From Rudanella lutea DSM 19387 (GTDB taxonomy: Bacteria > Bacteroidota > Bacteroidia > Cytophagales > Spirosomataceae): a DNA stretch of 64,000 nt. Shown here piece after piece: positions 25,113 to 33,103 of the stretch. Under the pieces are notes generated by a model. The model was not told the origin of the DNA and did not search any database. It saw nothing but the letters and a program-made list of their open reading frames with translations. Within the stretch, counting starts at the first letter, position 1, and every line of letters starts with the position of its first letter. Location of the stretch: contig NZ_KB913013.1 of NCBI RefSeq assembly GCF_000383955.1, positions 43,694 through 107,693 of the forward strand. Reading direction: 5' to 3'. Both the position numbers and the translations under genes were made by a program.

Positions 25113-27734
25113 ATGAACCGAATTAATCTACTCCTGCTTGGCGGGGTGTTGTTGCCCATACAGATTGCGTTTGCCCAGATGCCCGGTGGTTTTGGCGGCT
25201 TTGGGGGCTCCGGCAACGGCGACCGGCGTAATGCGTCGAACCCGACCGGAATGCCCGCCGGTGCGCCCGAACAACCACAACCTAAAGGCAACGGTAAAAT
25301 AGGTGGTTTGCTGATGGACTCGACCACCAATAAGCCCGTTGAGTTTGCTACCGTGGCGCTCATCAGCCAGAAAACAGGCAAAGCCATCGACGGAACGACC
25401 GCCGACGATAAGGGCCGGTTTACCCTCACAAAAATTGCCCCCGGCGACTACAACCTGCAGGCTACATTTCTAGGTTTTCAGGAGAAGCTGATTCGCAACA
25501 TTAAGGTGGAGAAAAACGCCGATATTCAGGTGGGAATCATCAAACTCTCGCCCGATGTACGGACGCTGTCGGAAGTAGAAGTGACTGGTCAGCGGAGTAT
25601 CGTTGAAGAGAAAGTAGACCGGCTGGTGTACAACGCTGAGAAAGACGTGACCAGCAAAGGGGGCGATGCCGCCGATGTAATGCGCCGGGTGCCGATGCTC
25701 TCTGTTGATTTGGACGGAAACGTGTCGCTGCGTGGAAGCAGCAACGTACGGGTGCTGATCAACAACAAGCCTTCAACTATTGTGGCTGCAAGCGTTGCCG
25801 ACGCCCTGAAGCAGATTCCGGCTGATATGATTAAGTCGGTGGAGGTGATTACCTCGCCCTCGGCCAAGTACGACGCCGAAGGATCGGCCGGGATCATTAA
25901 CATCATCACGAAGAAAAATACCTTGCAGGGCGCTACCCTCAACGTAGACGGGGGCGTAGGCAACCGGGGCACCAGCCTGGGCCTGAACGGCAACTACCGC
26001 ACGGGCAAAATGGGCTTTTCGCTCTCAGGGCACGGCCGGGCCATGTACAACATCAAAGGGCAGTTTACCAACGAGCAGATGCGCGGTTCGCTCAAAACCA
26101 TGCAGGAGGCCGATACCCGCAACAGCGGCTTGCACGGATTCTATAACCTGGGCTGGGATTACGACATCAACTCAAAAAACGTCATTACGGCGGGGGTTCG
26201 GTACGGTACGCGCAACCAGTTGTCAACGCAGGATCTGTTTACCCGCACCTCCGGCGGCACGCTCCCGGCTGATGTGACCTCGTTCCGGCACGTCGACATT
26301 AAAGACTTGTCGGGTACGGTCGATGTCAACGTGGATTATACCCGTACGCTCAACAAGCCACAACAGGAATTGAGCGTTCTGACCCAGTTTAGCCGGAACA
26401 ACCGGACCAACAACTTTATTTCTGATTTATTCAACGAGACCCGCGCCAACGTAATTGGCGGTACCCGCAACGACAACCAGAGCTTCAACCAGGAAAGCAC
26501 CGTACAGGTCGATTACCAGTCGCCTATTCGGAAAAACCAGATGCTCGAACTGGGTGGTAAGGCAATCTTCCGGCAGGTGAACAGCGATTTCCGGTACCTG
26601 ACTCTCCAGAACGGTTCATACACCGAGCTGCAACCCGCCAATGCGCTCGACTACGATCAGAATGTAGTTGGCTCGTACCTGTCGTACACTTACCAGTCGA
26701 AATCGAAGTACACTCTGAAAGTAGGGGGCCGGTATGAGTACACCATGATCGACGCCCGTTTTCAGGCAGAGCAGTCGGCCTCACCGATCAATATTCCGAA
26801 CTACGGCAACTTTGTACCCAGCATCAACCTGTCGAAAAATTTGGCCGGTGGTAAGACGATCAAACTGGCGTACAACCGCCGGTTGCAGCGGCCGGGTATT
26901 CAGTTCCTGAACCCGAACGTGAATGCGGCCAACCCGCAAAACATCACGGTGGGTAACCCTTACCTCTCGCCCGAACTGAGCGATAACCTCGAAGCCAGCC
27001 TGAGCGCCTATATCAAGTCGGTGTACCTGAACCTGACGGTATTTGGTCGGCAAACGAACAACTCGATTCAGAGTATCCGCACGGCCGACGACCGGGGTGT
27101 GATCACCACAACCTACGACAACATCGGCACGGAGAAAGCCACGGGTGTCAACCTCTTTGGTAACGCGACGCTGTTTTCGAAATGGCAGATTGGCGGTGGG
27201 TTCGATGCGTTCTACGTGTACCTCTCCAACAACAACAGCGGCACCATCATGGACCCGACGCTCCGGCAGAGCAACTCAGGTGTGGTGTTTTCGGGCCGGA
27301 TGTTTACCAACCTGCAAATCAAAAATGGCTGGGGTATTCAGGGCTTTGGCGGGATGCGGGGCAACCAGATCAACCTGCAGGGCACTACGGGGAGCTTTTA
27401 CATGTACAGCCTCGGGGTTCGGAAAGATTTCCTGAACAAGAAGGGTAGCCTGGGTGTAGCCGCCGAAAACTTCCTGACCAACTCGATGAAGGTTCGGACG
27501 GCCGTGAGCACGCCCACGTTCTCGCAGAACAGCCTCAACCAGATGTTCAACCGGGGGGTACGCATGACGTTCTCGTACAAGATTGGTAAAATGAGCTTTG
27601 AGCAACAGCCCCGCCGGAAGCGGAAGTCGGTTAGCAACGACGACGTGAAAAGCGACGGTGGCGGTAACGACGGCGGTGGTCAGCAGGCCGCTCCGGCGGC
27701 TCCGGCCGGTGGCGGCAATCGGCCCCGGCAGTAA
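25113..27734 (+). CDS. Outer membrane beta-barrel receptor (TonB-dependent receptor-like, CarboxypepD_reg plus plug plus OMP_b-brl_3)
   Basis: 873 residues from the ATG at 25113. Signal peptide ends near residue 20 (IQIAFAQ). A Gly/Pro-rich linker precedes a carboxypeptidase-regulatory-like domain (GGLLMDSTTNKPVEFATVAL, LTKIAPGDYNLQATFLG). The plug has DVMRRVPMLSVDLDGNVSLRG and EVITSPSAKYDAEGSAGIINI, then a large Asn-rich barrel. It probably imports or senses a macromolecular nutrient at the outer membrane. An unusual tail of about 30 residues rich in Gly, Ala and Pro (GGGNDGGGQQAAPAAPAGGG) extends past the last barrel strand, after a basic segment. Divergent LytS-LytTR genes likely control it. 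Confidence 0.9.
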   Translation: MNRINLLLLGGVLLPIQIAFAQMPGGFGGFGGSGNGDRRNASNPTGMPAGAPEQPQPKGNGKIGGLLMDSTTNKPVEFATVALISQKTGKAIDGTTADDKGRFTLTKIAPGDYNLQATFLGFQEKLIRNIKVEKNADIQVGIIKLSPDVRTLSEVEVTGQRSIVEEKVDRLVYNAEKDVTSKGGDAADVMRRVPMLSVDLDGNVSLRGSSNVRVLINNKPSTIVAASVADALKQIPADMIKSVEVITSPSAKYDAEGSAGIINIITKKNTLQGATLNVDGGVGNRGTSLGLNGNYRTGKMGFSLSGHGRAMYNIKGQFTNEQMRGSLKTMQEADTRNSGLHGFYNLGWDYDINSKNVITAGVRYGTRNQLSTQDLFTRTSGGTLPADVTSFRHVDIKDLSGTVDVNVDYTRTLNKPQQELSVLTQFSRNNRTNNFISDLFNETRANVIGGTRNDNQSFNQESTVQVDYQSPIRKNQMLELGGKAIFRQVNSDFRYLTLQNGSYTELQPANALDYDQNVVGSYLSYTYQSKSKYTLKVGGRYEYTMIDARFQAEQSASPINIPNYGNFVPSINLSKNLAGGKTIKLAYNRRLQRPGIQFLNPNVNAANPQNITVGNPYLSPELSDNLEASLSAYIKSVYLNLTVFGRQTNNSIQSIRTADDRGVITTTYDNIGTEKATGVNLFGNATLFSKWQIGGGFDAFYVYLSNNNSGTIMDPTLRQSNSGVVFSGRMFTNLQIKNGWGIQGFGGMRGNQINLQGTTGSFYMYSLGVRKDFLNKKGSLGVAAENFLTNSMKVRTAVSTPTFSQNSLNQMFNRGVRMTFSYKIGKMSFEQQPRRKRKSVSNDDVKSDGGGNDGGGQQAAPAAPAGGGNRPRQ

Positions 27735-27818
27735 AATGGTTTTTTGATTCTGGTTTTTGGTAGCCGACACTCCAGATTTTGGGCGGTGAGTTGTCGGCCC
27801 TGAAATCCGCATACAGCT

Positions 27819-27923
27819 GGCGAGTTGTGCCTGCCTAAAGTGAGCTCCTGGTCCAAACCGATGCCGATGCAGGGGTGCATAGGTTAGGTCAGGAGCTCAG
27901 ACTTTAGGTAGGCACAACTCGTC
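27819..27923. repeat. Long dyad downstream of the receptor gene
   Basis: 27819-27850 and 27890-27923 are inverted copies, about 32 bp each with few mismatches and a 2-nt bulge. The internal segment can pair further (AACC.ATGC with GCAT.GGTT), so the whole 105 bp could fold into one long hairpin. It lies between the receptor and the isomerase gene and may terminate the former. Confidence 0.75.
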
Positions 27924-27979
27924 AAGTTTTATACCTTTACGGTGCTCAAAACGCTTTACCGGGCGTAAGCCCACCTACA

Positions 27980-28873
27980 ATGAACCCGATCACAAAATCA
28001 ATGTCGCGCCGGTCTGTTCTGAAAGCCGGTGCCCTGGCGCTCACTGCGCCTTTACTGTCGAAGCTGGATGCCCTGGCCCTCGCTCCCAAGGCGGCCGGTC
28101 TGCAACTCTATACGCTGCGTAACGAACTGGGCAAAGACCTCGAAGGGACCATTGCCAAAGTCGCGCAGATCGGCTACAAGAAAGTTGAGAACTTCGGGTA
28201 CGCCGACGGTAAGTTTTTCGGCAAAAGTCCCAAAGAATACGCGGCTCTGCTCAAAAACAATGGGTTGATGGCCCCCAGCGGTCACTATCTGTTGGGCAAA
28301 GCCATGCCGAACATGAAAGGTACCCTGATGAACGACTGGAGCCGGGCCGTAGACGATGCCGCCGAACTGGGCCAGCAGTACATGATCTGTGCGTTTCTGT
28401 TCCCCGATGAGCGCAAGTCGCTCGACGATTACAAGCGCTACGCCGATCTGTTCAATAAGGCCGCTGAAACCTGCAAAGCGCGGGGTATTCAGTTTGGCTA
28501 CCATAACCACGATTTTGAGTTCATGGAAGTGGAAGGGCAGGTACCGTACGATGTGTTATTGAAAAACACGGACCCGAAGCTGGTGAAAATGGAGCTGGAC
28601 CTGTACTGGACGGCCTTTGCGGGTAAAGACCCTGTAGAGCTGTTCAAGCAGAACCCCGGCCGGTTCCCGCTCTGGCACCTGAAAGATATGGCCAAAACCG
28701 AAAAACGCGAGTTTGCTGAGGTGGGCACGGGCAGCATTGACTTTGCCCGGATTCTAAAGGCCAAAAAGACTGCCGGTTTGGTGCACTCATTTGTGGAGCA
28801 GGACGTATGCCAGCGCCCCCCGCTTGAGGCTATCGCGATTAGCTACCAGAACGTGCAAAAGCTGAATATTTAA
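27980..28873 (+). CDS. Exported (Tat-type) sugar phosphate isomerase/epimerase
   Basis: 297 residues. The N-terminus has a twin-arginine motif, MSRRSVLKAGALALTAPLL, so the protein probably crosses the membrane folded. The TIM-barrel part has AAGLQLYTLRNELG, a Tyr-His-Asn-His motif FGYHNHDFEF, VKMELDLYW, PLWHLKDM and a late FVEQD, as in the AP-endonuclease-2 xylose isomerase-like family. Bacteroidota carry many such exported proteins, usually in carbohydrate clusters. Substrate unknown. A strong hairpin follows at 28896. Confidence 0.9.
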   Translation: MNPITKSMSRRSVLKAGALALTAPLLSKLDALALAPKAAGLQLYTLRNELGKDLEGTIAKVAQIGYKKVENFGYADGKFFGKSPKEYAALLKNNGLMAPSGHYLLGKAMPNMKGTLMNDWSRAVDDAAELGQQYMICAFLFPDERKSLDDYKRYADLFNKAAETCKARGIQFGYHNHDFEFMEVEGQVPYDVLLKNTDPKLVKMELDLYWTAFAGKDPVELFKQNPGRFPLWHLKDMAKTEKREFAEVGTGSIDFARILKAKKTAGLVHSFVEQDVCQRPPLEAIAISYQNVQKLNI

Positions 28874-28895
28874 GCACCGAAAGCGCGCTTTAGCC

Positions 28896-28960
28896 GATGC
28901 GCCCCCGAACCCGTAGAGCCCAGGTACGTGCCTGGTCGCGCACGGGTCCGGGGGCGCATC
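28896..28960 (+). terminator. Terminator hairpin after the Tat-type isomerase
   Basis: Arms 28896-28914 and 28942-28960 match at 18 of 19 positions, with an inner CCAGG/CCTGG stem at 28920-28924/28931-28935. The hairpin starts 22 bp after the stop codon. No poly-T follows. Confidence 0.7.
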
Positions 28961-29099
28961 AGTGCGTTATGGGGGGCGGTAGGAAGGTAAAGGAAAGCAA
29001 ACAAGCCGCCCAACCCTTGATTTGAGGGAGATTTTGTCGGTGTTTTGTCTTTGCCTTAGTGCAGGATTTGTTCTTCACTCTTTTATTCACACGCTCTGT

Positions 29100-29849
29100 A
29101 TGACGACTGTCGGGCTGTTTGTACCCTGTTACGTTGATCAGTTTTATCCCAAGGCGGCCATCGCCACGCTCGAACTGCTTGAGAAACAGCAGCTCAACGG
29201 CGGGCCCATACGAGTCGTGTTTCCCAAAGGTCAGACGTGCTGCGGACAGCCCATGGCCAATTCTGGCTTTGAGCATCTAACCAAACCCCTCAACGAGCAG
29301 TTTGTTGAGCAGTTTGGCGCGGTGGATTATATCGTGTCGCCCTCTGGAAGCTGTGCCCTGCACTTGAAAGAACACCTGCATTCGGACCGAAACGAAGACC
29401 GGGCCACGGCTACGCGTCAAAAAATTTACGAGCTGACCGAATTTCTGACTGATGTGGTGAAAGTAACCCACTTGCAGGCCCGGTTTCCGTATCGGGTCGG
29501 GTTGCACCAAAGCTGCCACGGGTTGCGCGGGCTGCACCTGTCACAAATGAGCGAGTTGGTGGCGTCACCGTTTTCGAAGCCAATGCAGCTGCTGAGCCTG
29601 GTCGACGGTATCGAGATGGTCAACCTCGACCGGCCCGATGAATGTTGTGGGTTTGGCGGTACGTTTTGCGTGGTCGAAGAAGCTGTATCGGCCAAGATGG
29701 GCAAAGACCGGGTGGCCGATCATGTGCGGCACGGAGCTGAGTACATCACCGGGGCCGACCTGTCGTGCCTGATGCACCTGGAAGGGATTCTCCGTCGGCA
29801 AAACAGCCAAACCAAAGTGATCCATATTGCTGAAATATTAAATAGTTAA
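29100..29849 (+). CDS. lutA: Lactate utilization iron-sulfur protein LutA (CCG domain)
   Basis: 249 residues from the ATG at 29100 (the upstream open extension is hydrophobic but not conserved). Two CCG motifs, KGQTCCGQPMANSGF and DECCGFGGTFCVV, with the surrounding VGLFVPCYVDQFYP start, define the LutA/YkgE family, a cysteine-rich heterodisulfide-reductase-like subunit. With LutB and LutC it oxidises L-lactate to pyruvate in the cytosol. First gene of a lutABC operon. A dyad follows its stop. Confidence 0.93.
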   Translation: MTTVGLFVPCYVDQFYPKAAIATLELLEKQQLNGGPIRVVFPKGQTCCGQPMANSGFEHLTKPLNEQFVEQFGAVDYIVSPSGSCALHLKEHLHSDRNEDRATATRQKIYELTEFLTDVVKVTHLQARFPYRVGLHQSCHGLRGLHLSQMSELVASPFSKPMQLLSLVDGIEMVNLDRPDECCGFGGTFCVVEEAVSAKMGKDRVADHVRHGAEYITGADLSCLMHLEGILRRQNSQTKVIHIAEILNS

Positions 29850-29960
29850 GAGTTAGATGAGTGAATAATGTAAAATGAATTATTGGGTTATCTGCTGAAA
29901 ATCAGCATATTTCGTTATTTATTTTACACTGTTCATTATACATTAATCTTAACTCCTAAC
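29844..29960. repeat. Dyad of GAATAATGTAAAATG-type words between lutA and lutB
   Basis: The segment from about 29844 to 29880 and the segment from about 29921 to 29960 are imperfect inverted copies with indels. The apex contains TGCTGA/TCAGCA (29893-29898/29902-29907) with a 3-nt loop. It lies inside the operon and could act as a differential-expression hairpin or a relict. Confidence 0.6.
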
Positions 29961-29978
29961 TTTCAACTCCCAACTCAC

Positions 29979-31334
29979 ATGAACCACCCTCAGCGTGCCG
30001 AAGTGTTCAACCGCGACGAAGATCGGGTCGACTGGCATGATAAAACCCTTTGGTGGGTTCGGCAGAAGCGCGACATGGCGGCCCACAAACTGCCGGAGTG
30101 GGAAGCCCTCCGCGAAGCTGCCTCGCAGATCAAGCATAATGTACTGTCGAATCTGGATGAGTACCTGATTCAGTTCGAAGCGCATGCGCAGCAGAACGGG
30201 GTCACGGTGCACTGGGCAGCCGATGCGACCGAACATAACCAGATTGTGCACCGGATTCTGGTCGAGAACCGGGTGACGCAGATGGTCAAGAGCAAGTCGA
30301 TGCTGACCGAAGAGTGCCACCTGAACGAGTATCTGGAGCGGAACGGCATTGAAGTGATCGATACCGATCTGGGCGAGCGCGTGGTGCAGTTGGCGGGCGA
30401 ACCGCCAAGCCACATTGTGATGCCTTGTATTCACAAGAAAAAAGAGGAAATCGGGGAAATTTTCCACCACCATATGGGTACCGAAGCGGGTCTGAGCGAC
30501 CCGCAGATTCTGACCGGGCTAGCCCGCACCGACCTCCGGCAGCGGTTCCTGACCCGTCGGGTGGCCCTCACCGGGGTCAACTTTGCCGTTGCCGAAACAG
30601 GTGAGTTTGTTGTGTGCACCAACGAAGGCAACGCCGATATGGGCGCGCACCTCGCCGATGTGCACATTGCCTGTATGGGCATGGAGAAAATCATTCCGAA
30701 GCGCGAGCACCTGGGCGTTTTCATCCGGTTACTCGCGCGGTCGGCCACGGGGCAACCGAGCACCACCTACACCAGCCACTTCAAAAAGCCCCGCAACGGG
30801 CAACAAATGCACCTCGTGATTGTCGATAATGGCCGGACGGTGCAACTGGGGCGCGAGGATTTTCGGAATTCGCTCAAGTGTATCCGGTGTGCGGCCTGTA
30901 TGAATACCTGCCCGGTGTACCGACGGAGCGGGGGGCATAGTTACCATACCGCTATTGCCGGGCCTATTGGCTCTATTCTGGCCCCTAATCTGAACATGGC
31001 CGATTACGCCGACTTGCCCTTTGCCAGTACGCTCTGCGGATCGTGCAGCAACGTGTGCCCGGTCAAGATTGACATTCACCAGCAGCTCTACAAATGGCGG
31101 CAGGTGCTCGTGCAGCAGGGGCACGTAAGCGCGTCGAAAGCGGCCAGTATGCAGGCTATGAGCACCGTACTCTCCAACCGGCGGGTGTTTGCCGTAGCCG
31201 GTAGCGCAGGCCGCACCCTCATGCGCTGGTTCCCCGGTATTGTGAGCAACCGCCTGAATCCCTGGTACAAACAACGCGAAATGCCCGAACCACCCAAAGA
31301 GTCGTTTCGGGAGTGGTACGAGAAAAACCGCTAA
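29979..31334 (+). CDS. lutB: Lactate utilization protein LutB (LUD plus two 4Fe-4S domains)
   Basis: 451 residues from the ATG at 29979 (an upstream frame reaches 29883 through the dyad and is rejected). The N-terminal LUD domain is followed by two ferredoxin motifs: SLKCIRCAACMNTCPVYRRSGG at about residue 303 and CGSCSNVCPVKIDIHQQLY at about 352, as in LutB/YkgF. It transfers electrons from lactate oxidation. A C-terminal helical domain (about 380-451) is present. It is separated from lutA by a 130-bp region containing the dyad. Confidence 0.94.
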   Translation: MNHPQRAEVFNRDEDRVDWHDKTLWWVRQKRDMAAHKLPEWEALREAASQIKHNVLSNLDEYLIQFEAHAQQNGVTVHWAADATEHNQIVHRILVENRVTQMVKSKSMLTEECHLNEYLERNGIEVIDTDLGERVVQLAGEPPSHIVMPCIHKKKEEIGEIFHHHMGTEAGLSDPQILTGLARTDLRQRFLTRRVALTGVNFAVAETGEFVVCTNEGNADMGAHLADVHIACMGMEKIIPKREHLGVFIRLLARSATGQPSTTYTSHFKKPRNGQQMHLVIVDNGRTVQLGREDFRNSLKCIRCAACMNTCPVYRRSGGHSYHTAIAGPIGSILAPNLNMADYADLPFASTLCGSCSNVCPVKIDIHQQLYKWRQVLVQQGHVSASKAASMQAMSTVLSNRRVFAVAGSAGRTLMRWFPGIVSNRLNPWYKQREMPEPPKESFREWYEKNR

Positions 31335-31353
31335 CGCTAAAACGAAATACGCC

Positions 31354-31935
31354 TTGAGCCCTCGCGATAAAATACTACAGGCCGTTCGGCAGAATAAGCC
31401 CGCCCTCACGGCCCTGCCCGCTATCCCGGCGAGCAACACCTTTGCCGACCGGGTGGTGGAGCGGTTTACCGAGATTCTGACCACCATTGGCGGGCAGGTA
31501 GTGCCCGTGCCCGATCTGAACGGTGTGGCCGCGTACATCCGAAGCCACTACCCGGCCCACCGGGTTATCACCACGCTCCCCGAATTAGCCGAGGTGGCCG
31601 AAGTACAGTGGCAGGATACCAGCCCCCACCAACTGGCCGACGTAGAGTTTGCCGTGCTCAACGTGCACTTTGGTGTGGCTGAAAACGGGGCCGTCTGGAT
31701 TACCGACCCCCTGATGATGCACCGGGCGTCGCCGTTTATCTGTCAACATCTGGGCGTGGTGCTGTCGGCGGGCCAAATTGTCCCGACCATGCACGAGGCC
31801 TACGCCCGCATTGGCTCGGCCGACTACGGATTCGGGTTATTTATTGCGGGTCCGTCGAAAACGGCCGATATTGAGCAGTCGCTCGTGTTGGGCGCCCACG
31901 GTCCGAAAACGATGACCGTGTTTTTAGTCGATTGA
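31354..31935 (+). CDS. lutC: Lactate utilization protein LutC (LUD domain)
   Basis: 193 residues. No ATG is available near the start, and the frame begins with a TTG at 31354, 20 bp after lutB, giving MSPRDKILQAVRQNKPA, typical of this family. The LUD (DUF162) domain shows FAVLNVHFGVAENGAVWI and a late LVLGAHGPKTMTVFLVD ending. LutC probably functions as the third subunit of the lactate oxidase complex. The stop at 31933-31935 is followed within 12 bp by the GH130 start. Confidence 0.92.
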   Translation: MSPRDKILQAVRQNKPALTALPAIPASNTFADRVVERFTEILTTIGGQVVPVPDLNGVAAYIRSHYPAHRVITTLPELAEVAEVQWQDTSPHQLADVEFAVLNVHFGVAENGAVWITDPLMMHRASPFICQHLGVVLSAGQIVPTMHEAYARIGSADYGFGLFIAGPSKTADIEQSLVLGAHGPKTMTVFLVD

Positions 31936-31946
31936 CCCGTTCTGTT

Positions 31947-33047
31947 ATGCGTTATAGCAACCTGCTGCGCCCGTTGTGGCTTCTTCTTATCAGTTTGCCC
32001 GTCTGGGCGCAGTCGCCGTACAAACCCTGGATGCTGGGGCCGTTTCAGAAGCAGAATAGGGTAAACCCGATCATCACTCCCTTGAAAACAACCACGTTTG
32101 CGTGCCCGGTTCGGGGCGAGACGGTTCGGTGGGAAGAGAAAGACGTGTTTAACCCGGCGGCCGTGGTGCGCAATGGCAAGGTGTACATGATTTATCGGGC
32201 CGAAGATGTGGTGGGCAAACACGCCGGTACCTCGCGGCTGGGGCTGGCCGTCAGTACCGACGGTATCCATTTTAAACGAATGCCGCAGCCTGTATTTTAC
32301 CCCAACCACGACGCCATGAAGGTGTATGAATGGGAGGGAGGTTGCGAAGACCCCCGCGTGGTCGAAAGCCCCAACGGGGTGTATGTGATGACCTACACGG
32401 CCTACGACGGCGACAAAGCCCGTCTGTGTGTAGCCACCTCGCGCGATTTGCAGACCTGGCAGAAGCAGGGGCTGGCCTTCGGCGATGCGTACAACGGCCG
32501 GTATCGTAACGAATGGTCGAAGTCGGGAGCCATTGTATGCAGGCAGGTCGGTAGCCGGATGGTGGCGCAAAAAATAAACGGCAAGTACTGGATGTACTGG
32601 GGCGACCAACCCCAATTGTACGTGGCCACATCAGACGACCTGATTCACTGGACACCCCTCGAAACCGAGTCGGGCCAACGGGTGAGTGCGGCCAACTCGC
32701 GGAAGGGGAAGCACGATGTCCGGTTGCTGGAGCCCGGCCCCTATGCGATGCTCACCTCCAAAGGGATTCTGCTTATTTACAACGGTATGAACGAGGCCAA
32801 AACGGGTGAGCCTAATCTGCCTGAAGGGGCGTATGCCGGTGGTCAACTGCTGTTCGATGCCGCCAACCCCACCCGCCTGATCGACCGTTCGGAAACGTAC
32901 TTTATCAAACCTGATCAACCCTACGAGACCGACGGGCAGGTGAATCAGGTTTGTTTTCTGGAAGGTATGGTGCCCTTCCGGGGCAAGTGGTTCCTGTATT
33001 ACGGCACCGCCGACTCAAAAATCGCCGTCGCCGTTGCCGGACGGTAG
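31947..33047 (+). CDS. Secreted GH130-like glycoside hydrolase/phosphorylase
   Basis: 366 residues from the ATG at 31947. Signal peptide LLRPLWLLLISLPVWAQ. Five-bladed propeller motifs of GH130 include VFNPAAVVRNGKVYMIYRAED, WEGGCEDPRVVES with the catalytic-site Asp, YDGDKARLCVATSRDLQTW, and HDVRLLEPGPYAML. GH130 enzymes act on beta-mannosides. Export suggests hydrolysis of mannosides outside the cytosol rather than cytosolic phosphorolysis, but that is an inference. It overlaps nothing but follows lutC closely, so it may be cotranscribed with the lactate genes. Confidence 0.85.
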   Translation: MRYSNLLRPLWLLLISLPVWAQSPYKPWMLGPFQKQNRVNPIITPLKTTTFACPVRGETVRWEEKDVFNPAAVVRNGKVYMIYRAEDVVGKHAGTSRLGLAVSTDGIHFKRMPQPVFYPNHDAMKVYEWEGGCEDPRVVESPNGVYVMTYTAYDGDKARLCVATSRDLQTWQKQGLAFGDAYNGRYRNEWSKSGAIVCRQVGSRMVAQKINGKYWMYWGDQPQLYVATSDDLIHWTPLETESGQRVSAANSRKGKHDVRLLEPGPYAMLTSKGILLIYNGMNEAKTGEPNLPEGAYAGGQLLFDAANPTRLIDRSETYFIKPDQPYETDGQVNQVCFLEGMVPFRGKWFLYYGTADSKIAVAVAGR

Positions 33048-33060
33048 GGCTTAATAAAGC

Positions 33061-33089
33061 GATGACATCTCTCCAAACGAGATGTCATC
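33061..33089. terminator. Terminator between GH130 and ygiQ genes
   Basis: Perfect 11-bp stem (33061-33071 with 33079-33089, arm GATGACATCTC) and 7-nt loop between two convergent genes, 13 bp from either stop. Bidirectional use is likely. Confidence 0.7.
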
Positions 33090-33103
33090 TCCAGGTCTCA
33101 CCC

